DNA from: Colletes latitarsis
Lineage: Eukaryota; Arthropoda; Insecta; Hymenoptera; Colletidae
Length of the DNA stretch: 64,000 nucleotides
Direction of reading: 5' to 3'
Assembly (NCBI RefSeq): GCF_051014445.1
Contig: NW_027488366.1
Location: forward strand, 23,206,001-23,270,000
The translations under genes and the position numbers were made by a program. The notes under the pieces are model-generated. The model did not search any database. It saw only the letters and a list, made by a program, of their open reading frames with translations, and was not told the DNA's origin. Positions 1-9,669 of this stretch are shown here, in pieces. Within the stretch, counting starts at the first letter, position 1. The number at the start of each line of letters is the position of its first letter.

Positions 1-78
1 TCAGGCTCATACTTTCGCGTTTTTCACATACTTGTTGAACAGATCCTGTGTTTTTTCTGGTTTGTATCACGTAGTAGT

Positions 79-88
79 GTGGTACCAC
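79..88. repeat. 10-bp palindrome GTGGTACCAC within the monomer
   Basis: A perfect inverted repeat containing the KpnI site ggtacc. It is present in the majority of monomers at the same phase, so KpnI digestion would give a 176-bp ladder. It is changed in defined sets: gtgggaccac and gtgggtccac in many class A monomers, gtggtgccac in one lineage (3593, 4830, 9593, 16111, 20338), and gaagtacaac in class C2. A dimeric DNA-binding protein could recognise such a dyad, but nothing here shows that it does. Confidence 0.85.
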
Positions 89-144
89 AATAAAACAGTC
101 AATTAAACCTGGTTTCGATCAATATTTTAGAGGATATCGCAAGT

Positions 145-166
145 TAGGTCTGGGATAGGTCTGGGA
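145..166. repeat. Internal 11-bp tandem direct repeat in the monomer
   Basis: The 11-mer taggtctggga occurs twice back to back, 145-155 and 156-166. Most monomers keep the pair in diverged form, for example taggtctaggt followed by taggcctggga. The pair suggests that this end of the monomer grew by a short duplication. A monomer at about 1027-1037 carries only one copy, consistent with slippage loss of one unit. The ttagg motifs resemble the arthropod telomere repeat only by chance, since the period is 11 and not 5. Confidence 0.8.
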
Positions 167-529
167 TTTTCACTCATCAGACTCATACTTTCGCATTCTT
201 CACATACTTGTTGAACGGATCCTGTGTTTTTTCTGGTTTGGATCACGTAGTTATGTGGGTCCACACTGAAACAATCAATTAAACCTGGTCTTGATAAATA
301 TTTTAGAGGATAACGCGTGTTAGGTCTGGGATAGGTCTGGGATTTGCCCTCCTCAGACTCATACTTTCGCACACTGCACATACTCGTTGAATAGATCCTG
401 GGTTATTTTCTGGTTTGGATCACATAGTAATGTGGTACCACACTGAAACAGTCGATTAAACCAGGTTTCGATCTATATTTTTGAGGATAACGCATGTTAG
501 GTCTAGGTTAGGCCTGGGATTTTCACTCA

Positions 530-705
530 TCAGACTCATACTTTCGCATTCTTCACATACTTGTTGAACGGATCCTGGGTTTTTTCTGGTTTGGATCACG
601 TAGTTATGTGGGTCCACACTGAAACAATCAATTAAACCTGGTCTTGATAAATATTTTAGAGGATAACGCAAGTTAGGTCTGGGGTAGGTCTGGGATTAGC
701 CCTCA
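530..705. repeat. Representative class A monomer (gcattcttcac)
   Basis: This class is recognised by gcattcttcacatacttg, then ttgaacggatcc with a BamHI site, and usually tttcactca before it. It is the commonest partner of class B and is found across the whole window. The palindrome position here reads gtgggtccac, so the perfect dyad is lost. Confidence 0.85.
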
Positions 706-882
706 TCAGACTCATACTTTCGCACACTTCACATACTCGTTGAACAGATCCTGGGTTATTTTCTGGTTTGGATCACATAGTAATGTGGTACCACACTGAA
801 ACAGTCGATTAAACCAGGTTTCGAACAATACTTTTGAGGATAACGCATGTTAGGTCTAGGTTAGGCCTGGGATTTTCACTCA
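706..882. repeat. Representative class B monomer (gcacacttcac)
   Basis: This class is recognised by gcacacttcacatactcg, then a T-tract interrupted by A (gggttattttctgg), and usually atcacatagtaatg instead of atcacgtag. It is 177 bp long because of the extra base in the T-tract, which partly explains why multi-monomer offsets are not exact multiples of 176. The palindrome gtggtaccac is intact. Confidence 0.85.
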
Positions 883-1022
883 TCAGACTCATACTTTCGC
901 ATTCTTCACATACTTGTTGAACGGATCCTGGGTTTTTTCTGGTTTGGATCACGTAGTAATCTGGTTCCACACTGAAACAGTCGGTTAAACCTGGTTTCGA
1001 TCAATATTTTAGTGGATAACGC

Positions 1023-1045
1023 AAGTTAGGTCTTGGATTTGCCCT
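1023..1045. repeat. Shortened monomer tail: one 11-bp unit missing
   Basis: The tail reads gcaagttaggtcttggattt and then goes straight into gccctcatcag. The 11-bp direct repeat seen in other monomers is present only once here. This is the expected product of replication slippage or short-range recombination between the two 11-mers. Confidence 0.7.
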
Positions 1046-1752
1046 CATCAGACTCATACCTACGCACACTTCACATACTCGTTGAACAGATCCTGGGTTT
1101 TTGCTGGAGTGGATCACGTAGTAATGAAGTACAACACTGAAACAGTTAATTAAACCTGGTTTCCATCAATATTTTAGAGGACAGCGCATGTTAGGTCTAG
1201 GTTAGGCCTGGGATTTGCACTCATCAGACTCATACTTTCGCACACTTCACATACTCGTTGAACAGATCCTGGGTTATTTTCTGGTTTGGATCACATAGTA
1301 ATGTGGTACCACACTGAAACAGTCGATTAAACCAGGTTTCGATCAATATTTTTGAGAATAACGCATGTTAGGTCTAGGTTAGGCCTGGGATTTGCCCTCA
1401 TCAGGATCATACTTTTGCAGTTTTAACATACATGTTCTCCTGATCGAGGGTTTTTTCTGCTTTGGATCACGTAGTAAAGTGGTACCACACTGCAACAGTC
1501 CATTAAACCTGGTTTGCATCAATATTTTAGAGGATAACGCATGTTAGGTCTAGGTTAGCCCCGAGATTTTCACTCATCAGACTCATACTTTCGCATTCTT
1601 CACATACTTGTTGAACGGATCCTGGGTTTTTTCTGGTTTGGATCACGTAGTAATGTGGGACCACACTGAAACAATCAATTAAACCTGGTCTTGATAAATA
1701 TTTTAGAGGACAACGTATGTTAGGTCTGGGTTAGGTCTAGGATTTGCCCTCA

Positions 1753-1927
1753 TCAGGCTCATACTTTCGCATATTTCTCATACTTCATGGCTAGATCCTG
1801 GGCTATTTCTGCATTGCATCACGTAGTAATGTGGTACTACACTGAAACAGTCAATTAAACCTGGTTTTGCTCAATATTTTAGAAGATAACGCATGTTAGG
1901 CCTAGGTTAGGCCTGGGATTTGCCTTA
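1753..1927. repeat. Representative class C1 monomer (gcatatttctcat...catgg)
   Basis: This class is recognised by gcatatttctcatact followed by tcatggctagatcctggg and then ctatttctg or ctgtttctg plus gattg(g/t)atcacg. The palindrome position is usually intact; here it reads gtggtactac. It is one of the most frequent classes throughout the window. Confidence 0.85.
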
Positions 1928-2104
1928 TCAGGGTCATACTTTCGCAGTTTTAACATGCATGTTGACCTGATCGAGTGTTTTTTCTGCTTTGGATCACGTA
2001 GTAAAGTGGTACCACAACTAAAACAGTCAATTAAACCTGGTTTCGATCACTATTTTAGAGGATAACGCAAGTTAGGTCTGGGATAGGTCTGGGATTAGCC
2101 CTCA

Positions 2105-2280
2105 TCAGACTCATACTTTCGCATATTTCTCATACTTGATGACTAGATCCTGGGCTTTTTCTGGATTGCATCACGTAGTAATGAAGTACAACACTGAAAC
2201 AGTCAATTAAACCTGGTTTCCATCAATATTTTAGAGGACAACGCATGTTGGGTCTAGGTTAGGCCTGGGATTTGCCCTCA
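2105..2280. repeat. Representative class C2 monomer (palindrome lost)
   Basis: It shares the gcatatttctcatact head with C1 but continues tgatg(a/g)ctagatcc, ctttttctggattgcatc, and then atgaagtacaacactg in place of the palindrome. It is usually followed by ggtttccatcaatat and agaggacaacgca. These linked changes spread over about 100 bp show that it is a stable lineage and not a random variant. Confidence 0.85.
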
Positions 2281-2456
2281 TCAGGGTTATACTTTCGCAG
2301 TTTTAACATACATGGTGACGTGATCGAGGGTTTTTTCTGCTTTGGATCACGTAGTAAAGTGGTACCACATTGAAACAGTCCATTAAACCTTGTTTGGATC
2401 AATATTTTTGAGGATAACGCATGTTAGGTCTAGGTTAGGCCTGGGATTTTCACTCA
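2281..2456. repeat. Representative class D monomer (gcagttttaac)
   Basis: This class is recognised by tcagggt(c/t)atac, then gcagttttaacatacatg, tgatcgagggttttttctgc and agtaaagtggtaccac. It is the most divergent class in the variable segment, yet both flanks match the other classes closely. It recurs throughout the window. Confidence 0.85.
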
Positions 2457-2814
2457 TCAGACTCATACTTTCGCATTCTTCACATACTTGTTGAACGGAT
2501 CCTGGGTTTTTCTGGTTTGGATCACGTAGTAATGTGGGCCACACTGAAACAATCAATTAAACCTGGTCTTGATAAATATTTTAGAGGACAACGTATGTTA
2601 GGTCTGGTTTATGTCTAGGATTTGCCCTCATCAGGCTCATACTTTCGCATATTTCTCATACTTCATGGCTAGATCCTGGGCTTTTTCTGGACTGCATCAC
2701 GTAGTAATGAAGTACAACACTGAAACAGTCGATTAAACCAGGTTTCGATCAATATTTTTGAGGATAACGCATGTTAGGTCTAGGTTAGGCCTGGGATTTT
2801 CACTCATCAGTCTC

Positions 2815-3800
2815 ATACTTTCGCACACTTCACATACTCGTTGAACAGATCCTGGGTTATTTTCTGGTTTGGATCACATAGTAATGTGGTACCACAACTA
2901 AAACAGTCAATTAAACCTGGTTTCGATCAATATTTTAGAGAATAATTCATGTTAGGTCTAGGTTAGGTCTGGGATTAGCCCTCATCAGACTCATACTTTC
3001 GCACACTTCACATACTCGTTGACAAGATCCTGGGTTTTTTTCTTGTTTGGATCTCGTAGTAATGTGGTACCACACTGAAACAGTCGATTAAACCTGGTTT
3101 CGATTAATATTTTAGAGGATAACGCATGTTAGGTCTGGGATAGGTCTGGGATTCGCCCTCATCAGGCTCATACTTTCGCATATTTCTCATACTTGATGGC
3201 TAGATCCTGGGCTTTTTCTGGATTGCATCATGTAGTAATGTGGGACCACACTGAAACAATCAATTAAACCTGGTCATGATCAATATTTTAGAGAGTAATT
3301 CATGTTATGTCTAGGTTAGGTCTGGGATTTGCTCTCATCAGGCTCATTCTTTCGCATATTTCTCATACTTGATGGCTAGATCCTGGGCTTTTTCTGGATT
3401 GCATCACGTAGTAATGAAGTACAACACTGAAACAGTCAATTAAACCTGGTTTCCATCAAATATTTTAGAGGACAACGCATGTTAGGTCTAGGTTAGGCCT
3501 GGGATTTGCCCTCATCAGGGTCATACTTCCGCAGTTTTAACATACATGTTGACCTGATCGAGGGTTTTTTCTGCTTTGGATCACGTAGTAAAGTGGTGCC
3601 ACACTGAAACAGTCCATTAAACCTGGTTTGGATCAATATTTTAGAGGATAACGCATGTTAGGTCTAGGTTTGCCCTGGGACTTTCACTCATCAGACTCAT
3701 ACTTTCGCATTCTTCACATACTTGTTGAACTGATCCTGGGTTTTTTCTGGTTTGGATCACGTAGCAATGTGGTACCACACTGAAACAGTCGATTAAACCA
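2815..3800. repeat. Seven-monomer-offset duplication, copy 1
   Basis: It matches 4052-5037 at a constant offset of 1237 bp (seven monomers) with few differences, for example atctcgtag here versus atcacgtag there. Shared rare markers include ttcttgtttggatc and gtggtgccac (3593 versus 4830). Left and right edges are set where the tails diverge. Part of the block recurs at 8.9-9.7, 15.45-16.2 and 19.7-20.4 kb. Confidence 0.75.
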
Positions 3801-4051
3801 GGTTTCGATCAATATTTTTGAGGATAACGCATGTTAGGTCTAGCTTAGGCCTGGGATTTTCACTCATCAGACTCATGCTTTCGCATTCTTCACATACTTG
3901 TTGAACGGATCCTGGGTTTTTTCTGGTTTGGATCACGTAGTAATGTGGTACCACACTGAAACAGTCGATTAAACCTGGTTATGATCAATATTTTAGAGGA
4001 TAACGCATAGTTAGGTTTGGGATAGGTCTGGGATTTGACCTCATCAGACTC

Positions 4052-5037
4052 ATACTTTCGCACACTTCACATACTCGTTGAACAGATCCTGGGTTATTTT
4101 CTGGTTTGGATCACATAGTAATGTGGTACCACAACTAAAACAGTCAATTAAACCTGGTTTCGATCAATATTTTAGAGAATAATTCATGTTAGGTCTAGGT
4201 TAGGTCTGGGATTAGCCCTCATCAGACTCATACTTTCGCACACTTCACATACTCGTTGACAAGATCCTGGGTTTTTTTCTTGTTTGGATCACGTAGTAAT
4301 GTGGTACCACACTGAAACAGTCGATTAAACCTGGTTTCGATTAATATTTTAGAGGATAACGCATGTTAGGTCTGGGATAGGTCTGGGATTCGCCCTCATC
4401 AGGCTCATACTTTCGCATATTTCTCATACTTGATGGCTAGATCCTGGGCTTTTTCTGGATTGCATCATGTAGTAATGTGGGACCACACTGAAACAATCAA
4501 TTAAACCTGGTCATGATCAATATTTTAGAGAATAATTCATGTTATGTCTAGGTTAGGTCTGGGATTTGCTCTCATCAGGCTCATTCTTTCGCATATTTCT
4601 CATACTTGATGGCTAGATCCTGGGCTTTTTCTGGATTGCATCACGTAGTAATGAAGTACAACACTGAAACAGTCAATTAAACCTGGTTTCCATCAAATAT
4701 TTTAGAGGACAACGCATGTTAGGTCTAGGTTAGGCCTGGGATTTGCCCTCATCAGGGTCATACTTCCGCAGTCTTAACATACATGTTGACCTGATCGAGG
4801 TTTTTTTCTGCTTTGGATCACGTAGTAAAGTGGTGCCACACTGAAACAGTCCATTAAACCTGGTTTGGATCAATATTTTAGAGGATAACGCATGTTAGGT
4901 CTAGGTTTGCCCTGGGACTTTCACTCATCAGACTCATACTTTCGCATTCTTCACATACTTGTTGAACTGATCCTGGGTTTTTTCTGGTTTGGATCACGTA
5001 GCAATGTGGTACCACACTGAAACAGTCGATTAAACCT
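4052..5037. repeat. Seven-monomer-offset duplication, copy 2
   Basis: This is the second copy of 2815-3800. At its right edge, attaaacctgg here replaces attaaaccagg in copy 1. About 250 bp of other satellite lies between the copies, so the duplication is near-tandem. Confidence 0.75.
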
Positions 5038-5240
5038 GGTTTCGATCAATATTTTAGAGGATAACGCAAGTTTGGTCTGGGATAGGTCTGGGATTTGCCC
5101 TCATCAGGCTCATACTTTCGCACACTTCACATACTCGTTGAACAGATCCTGGGTTATTTTCTGGTTTGGATCACATAGTAATGTGGTACCACACTGAAAC
5201 AGTCGATTAAACCAGGTTTCGATCACTATTTTTGAGGACA

Positions 5241-5540
5241 ACGCAAGTTAAGTCTGGGATTGGTCTGGGATTTGACCTCATCGGACTCATACTTTCGCAC
5301 ACTTCACATACTCGTTGAACAGATCGTGGGTTATTTTCTGGTTTGGATCACATAGTAATGTGGTACCACACTGAAACAGTCGATTAAACCAGGTTTCGAT
5401 CAATATTTTTGAGGATAACGCATGTTAGGTCTAGCTTAGGCCTGGGATTTTCACTCATCAGACTCATGCTTTCGCATTCTTCACATACTTGTTGAACGGA
5501 TCCTGGGTTTTTTCTGGTTTGGATCACGTAGTAATGTGGT
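5241..5540. repeat. Five-monomer-offset duplication, copy 1
   Basis: The rare string acgcaagttaagtctggg with ttggtctgggatttgacc and tcggactcat is repeated at 6122-6421, offset 881 bp (five monomers). The copies diverge at the palindrome position (gtggttccac here, gtggtaccac there). A further relative starts at 13878. Confidence 0.65.
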
Positions 5541-5989
5541 TCCACACTGAAACAGTCGGTTAAACCTGGTTTCGATCAATATTTTAGTGGATAACGCAAG
5601 TTAGGTCTGGGATAGATCTGGGATTTTCCCTCATCAGACTCATACCTACGCACACTTCACATACTCGTTGAACAGATCCTGGGTTTTTTCTGGAGTGGAT
5701 CACGTAGTAATGAAGTACAACACTGAAACAGTTAATTAAACCTGGTTTCCATCAATATTTTAGAGGACAGCGCATGTTAGGTCTAGGTTAGGCCTGGGAT
5801 TTGCCCTGATCAGGGTCATACTTTCGCAGTTTTAACATACATGTTGACCTAATCGAGGGTTTTTTCTGCTTTGGATCACGTAGTAAAGTGGTACCACTCT
5901 GAAACAGTCCATTAAACCTGGTTTGGATCAATTGTTTAGAGGATAACGCATGTTAGGTGTAGGTTAGCCCTGGGATTTTCACTCATCAG

Positions 5990-8132
5990 ACTCATACTTT
6001 CGCATTCTTCTCATACTTGTTGAACTGATCCTGGGGTTTTTCTGGTTTGGATCACGTATTAATGTGGTACCACACTGAAACAGTCGGTTAAACCTGGTTT
6101 CGATCAATATCTTAGAGGATAACGCAAGTTAAGTCTGGGATTGGTCTGGGATTTGACCTCATCGGACTCATACTTTCGCACACTTCACATACTCGTTGAA
6201 CAGATCGTGGGTTATTTTCTGGTTTGGATCACATAGTAATGTGGTACCACACTGAAACAGTCGATTAAACCAGGTTTCGATCAATATTTTTGAGGATAAC
6301 GCATGTTAGGTCTAGCTTAGGCCTGGGATTTTCACTCATCAGACTCATGCTTTCGCATTCTTCACATACTTGTTGAACGGATCCTGGGTTTTTTCTGGTT
6401 TGGATCACGTAGTAATGTGGTACCACACTGAAACAGTCGATTAAACCTGGTTATGATCAATATTTTAGAGGATAACGCATAGTTAGGTTTGGGATAGGTC
6501 TGGGATTTGACCTCATCAGACTCATACTTTCGCACACTTCACATACTCGTTGAACAGATCCTGGGTTATTTTCTGGTTTGGATCACATAGTAATGTGGTA
6601 CCACACTGAAACAGTCGATTAAACCTGGTTTCGATCAATATTTTAGAGAATAATTCATGTTAGGTCTAGGTTAGGTCTGGGATTTGCTCTCATCAGGCTC
6701 GCTCTTTCGCATATTTCTCATACTTGATGGCTAGATCCTGGGCTTTTTCTGGATTGCATCACGTAGTGATGAAGTACAACACTGAAACAGTCAATTAAAC
6801 CTGGTTTCCATCAATATCTTAGAGGACAACGCAAGTTAGGTCTGGGATAGGCCTGGGATTAGCCCTCATCAGACTCATACTTTCGCTTTCTTCACATACT
6901 CGTTGAACAGATCCTGTGTTATTTTCTGGTTTGGATCACATAGTAATGTGGTACCACACTGAAACAGTCGATTAAACCAGGTTTCGATCAATATTTTTGA
7001 GGATAACGCATGTTAGGTCTAGGTTTGGTCTGGGATTTTCACTCATCAGACTCATACTTTCGCATTCTTCACATACTTGTTGAACGGAACCTGGGTTTTT
7101 TCTGGATTGGATCACGTAGTAATGTGGTACCACACTGAAACATTCAATGAAACCTGGTCTGGATAAATATTTTAGAGGATAACGCAAGTTAGGTCTGGGG
7201 GAGGTCTGGGATTAGCCCTCATCAGACTCATACCTTCGCACACTTCACATACTCGTTGAACAGATCCTGGGTTTTTTTCTGGTTTGGATCACGTAGTAAT
7301 GTGGTAACACACTGAAACAGTCGATTAAACCTGGTTTCGATCAATATTATTGAGGATAACGCATGTTAGGTCTAGGTCAGGTCTAGGATTTGCCCTCATC
7401 AGGCTCATACTTTCTCATATTTCTCATACTTCATGGCTGGATCCTGGGCTATTTCTGGATTGGATCACGTAGTAATGTGGTACCACACTGAAACAGTCAA
7501 TTAAACCTGGTTTCGATTAATATTTTAGAGAATAATTCATGTTAGGTCTGGGTTAGGTCTGCGATTTGCTCTCATCAGGCTCATTCTTTCGCATATTTCT
7601 CATACTTGATGGCTAGATCCTGGGCTTTTTCTGGATTGCATCACGTAGTAATGAGGTACAACACTGAAACAGTCAATTAAACCTGGTTTCCATCAATATT
7701 TTAGAGGACAACGCAAGTTAGGTCTAGGTTAGGCCTGGGATTTGCCCTCATCAGGATCATACCTTTGCAGTTTTATCATACATGTTCTCCTGATCGAGGG
7801 TTTTTTCTGCTTTGGATCACGTAGTAAAGTGGTACCACACTGCAACAGTCCATTAAACCTGGTTTGCATCAATATTTTAGAGGATAACGCATGTTAGGTC
7901 TAGGTTAGCCCCGAGATTTTCACTCATCAGACTCATACTTTCGCATTCTTCACATACTTGTTGAACGGATCCTGGGTTTTTTCTGGTTTGGATCACGTAG
8001 TAATGTGGGACCACACTGAAACAATCAATTAAACCTGGTCTTGATAAATATTTTAGAGGACAACGTATGTTAGGTCTGGGTTAGGTCTAGGATTTGCCCT
8101 CATCAGGCTCATACTTTCGCATATTTCTCATA
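5990..8132. repeat. Segment repeated at 13.75-15.0 kb with monomers deleted there
   Basis: Three collinear blocks match the right-hand copy: 5990-6174 at offset 7756, 6882-7370 at offset 7049, and 7541-8132 at offset 6873. The steps correspond to four monomers and one monomer absent from the 13.7-15.0 kb copy. Diagnostic markers are tcttctcatacttgttg with ggggtttttctgg, gctttcttcacatactcg, and the tcaggatcatacctttgcag class D variant. Confidence 0.65.
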
Positions 8133-8836
8133 CTTGATGACTAGATCCTGGGCTTTTTCTGGATTGCATCACGTAGTAATGAAGTACAACACTGAAACAG
8201 TCAATTAAACCTGGTTTCCATCAATATTTTAGAGGACAACGCATGTTGGGACTAGGTTAGGCCTGGGATTTGCCCTCATCAGGGTCATACTTTCGCAGTT
8301 TTAACATACATGTTGACCTGATCGAGTGTTTTTTCTGCTTTGGATCACGTAGTAAAGTGGTACCACAACTAAAACAGTCAATTAAACCTGGTTTCGATCA
8401 CTATTTTACAGGATAACGCAAGTTAGGTCTGGGATAGGTCTGGGATTAGCCCTCATCAGACTCATACTTTCGCATATTTCTCATACTTGATGACTAGATC
8501 CTGGGCTTTTTCTGGATTGCATCACGTAGTAATGAAGTACAACACTGAAACAGTCAATTAAACCTGGTTTCCATCAATATTTTAGAGGACAACGCATGTT
8601 GGGACTAGGTTAGGCCTGGGATTTGCCCTCATCAGGGTCATACTTTCGCAGTTTTAACATGCATGTTGGCCTGATCGAGTGTTTTTTCTGCTTTGGATCA
8701 CGTAGTAAAGTGGTACCACAACTAAAACAGTCAATTAAACCTGGTTTCGATCACTATTTTAGAGGATAACGCAAGTTAGGTCTGGGATAGGTCTGGGATT
8801 AGCCCTCATCAGGCTCATACTTTCGCAGTTTTAACA
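8131..8836. repeat. Two-monomer tandem duplication
   Basis: Positions 8131-8460 match 8484-8812 at offset 353 bp. The pair is a C2 monomer with tgatgactagatcc followed by a class D monomer with gttgggactagg and gatcgagtgttttttc. Small differences (ttttacagg versus ttttagagg; acatacatg versus acatgcatg) show that it is not a perfect recent copy. A related C2-D pair lies at 2.1-2.45 kb. Confidence 0.7.
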
Positions 8837-9669
8837 TGCATGTTGACCTGATCGAGGGTTTTTTCTGCTTTGGATCACGTAGTAAAGTGGTACCACAACT
8901 AAAACAGTCAATTAAACCTGGTTTCGATCAATATTTTAGAGAATAATTCATGTTAGGTCTAGGTTAGGTCTGGGATTAGCCCTCATCACACTCATACTTT
9001 CGCACACTTCACTTACTCGTTGACAAGATCCTGGGTTTTTTTCTTGTTTGGATCACGTAGTAATGTGGTACCACACTGAAACAGTCGATTAAACCTGGTT
9101 TCGATTAATATTTTAGAGGATAACGCATGTTAGGTCTGGGATAGGTCTGGGATTCGCCCTCATCAGGCTCATACTTTCGCATATTTCTCATACTTGATGG
9201 CTAGATCCTGGGCTTTTTCTGGATTGCATCATGTAGTAATGTGGGACCACACTGAAACAATCAATTAAACCTGGTCATGATCAATATTTTAGAGAATAAT
9301 TCATGTTATGTCTAGGTTAGGTCTGGGATTTGCTCTCATCAGGCTCATTCTTTCGCATATTTCTCATACTTGATGGCTAGATCCTGGGCTTTTTCTGGAT
9401 TGCATCACGTAGTAATGAAGTACAACACTGAAACAGTCAATTAAACCTGGTTTCCATCAATATCTTAGAGGAGAACGCATGTTAGGTCTAGGTTAGGCCT
9501 GGGATTTGCCCTCATCAGGGTCATACTTCCGCAGTTTTAACATACATGTTGACCTGATCGAGGGTTTTTTCTGCTTTGGATCACGTAGTAAAGTGGTGCC
9601 ACACTGAAACAGTCCATTAAACCTGGTTTGGATCAATATTTTACAGGATAACGCATGTTAGGTCTAGGT
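8771..9669. repeat. Five-monomer segment repeated at 15289-16187
   Basis: It matches at a constant offset of 6518 bp (37 monomers), including ttcttgtttggatc, the atcatgtagtaatgtggg variant, ttccgcagttttaac and gtggtgccac (9593 versus 16111). It is the same lineage as the 2.8-5 kb blocks, so this group of monomers has been copied at least five times in the window. Confidence 0.7.

Larger units (their letters stand above)
1..176. repeat. Reference monomer (class E) and monomer anatomy
   Basis: This monomer sets the phase used here. Positions 1-18 are a conserved head ending in actttcgc. Positions 19-62 are the class-defining variable part, here gtttttcacatacttgttg then a T-tract in gttttttctgg. 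Positions 65-78 carry the conserved atcacgtagtaatg (agtg in this copy). Positions 79-88 are the palindrome gtggtaccac. Positions 93-120 include aaacagtc and aattaaacctggtttcgatc. Positions 121-133 are the AT-rich aatattttagagg. Positions 145-166 are an 11-bp direct repeat. Positions 167-176 lead into the next tcag. Class E is recognised by gcgtttttcac and recurs for example near 10050, 16575, 20802, 37010 and 61120. Confidence 0.9.
177..1000. repeat. Local dimer HOR (classes B and A alternating)
   Basis: Class B monomers starting at 353 and 706 alternate with class A monomers at 177, 530 and 883, with a repeat distance of 353 bp. The rare variant gtgggtccac appears at 255 and again at 608, exactly 353 bp apart, and the surrounding sequence matches. 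The cycle breaks down after about 1 kb, where a shortened monomer follows. Confidence 0.7.
1387..2400. repeat. Segment repeated at 14.6-15.28 kb (two monomers longer here)
   Basis: The unusual tcaggatcatac class D variant with catgttctcctgatcg, the C1 monomer with gtggtactac and the ttttgctcaatatt tail match 14610-15144 at an offset of 13223 bp (75 monomers). After tgccttatcaggg the match continues at an offset of 12870 bp with 2281-2400. The right-hand copy therefore lacks two monomers (about 1928-2280). Confidence 0.65.

Noticed and set aside
145..166. Telomeric repeat (TTAGG)
   Set aside because: The ttagg motifs come from an 11-bp direct repeat that occurs once per monomer; there is no run of tandem pentamers.
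127..381. 84-codon minus-strand frame near the left end
   Set aside because: It is the common monomer frame extended slightly by local variants, and it repeats the same peptide in a shifted register. It is satellite sequence, not a gene.
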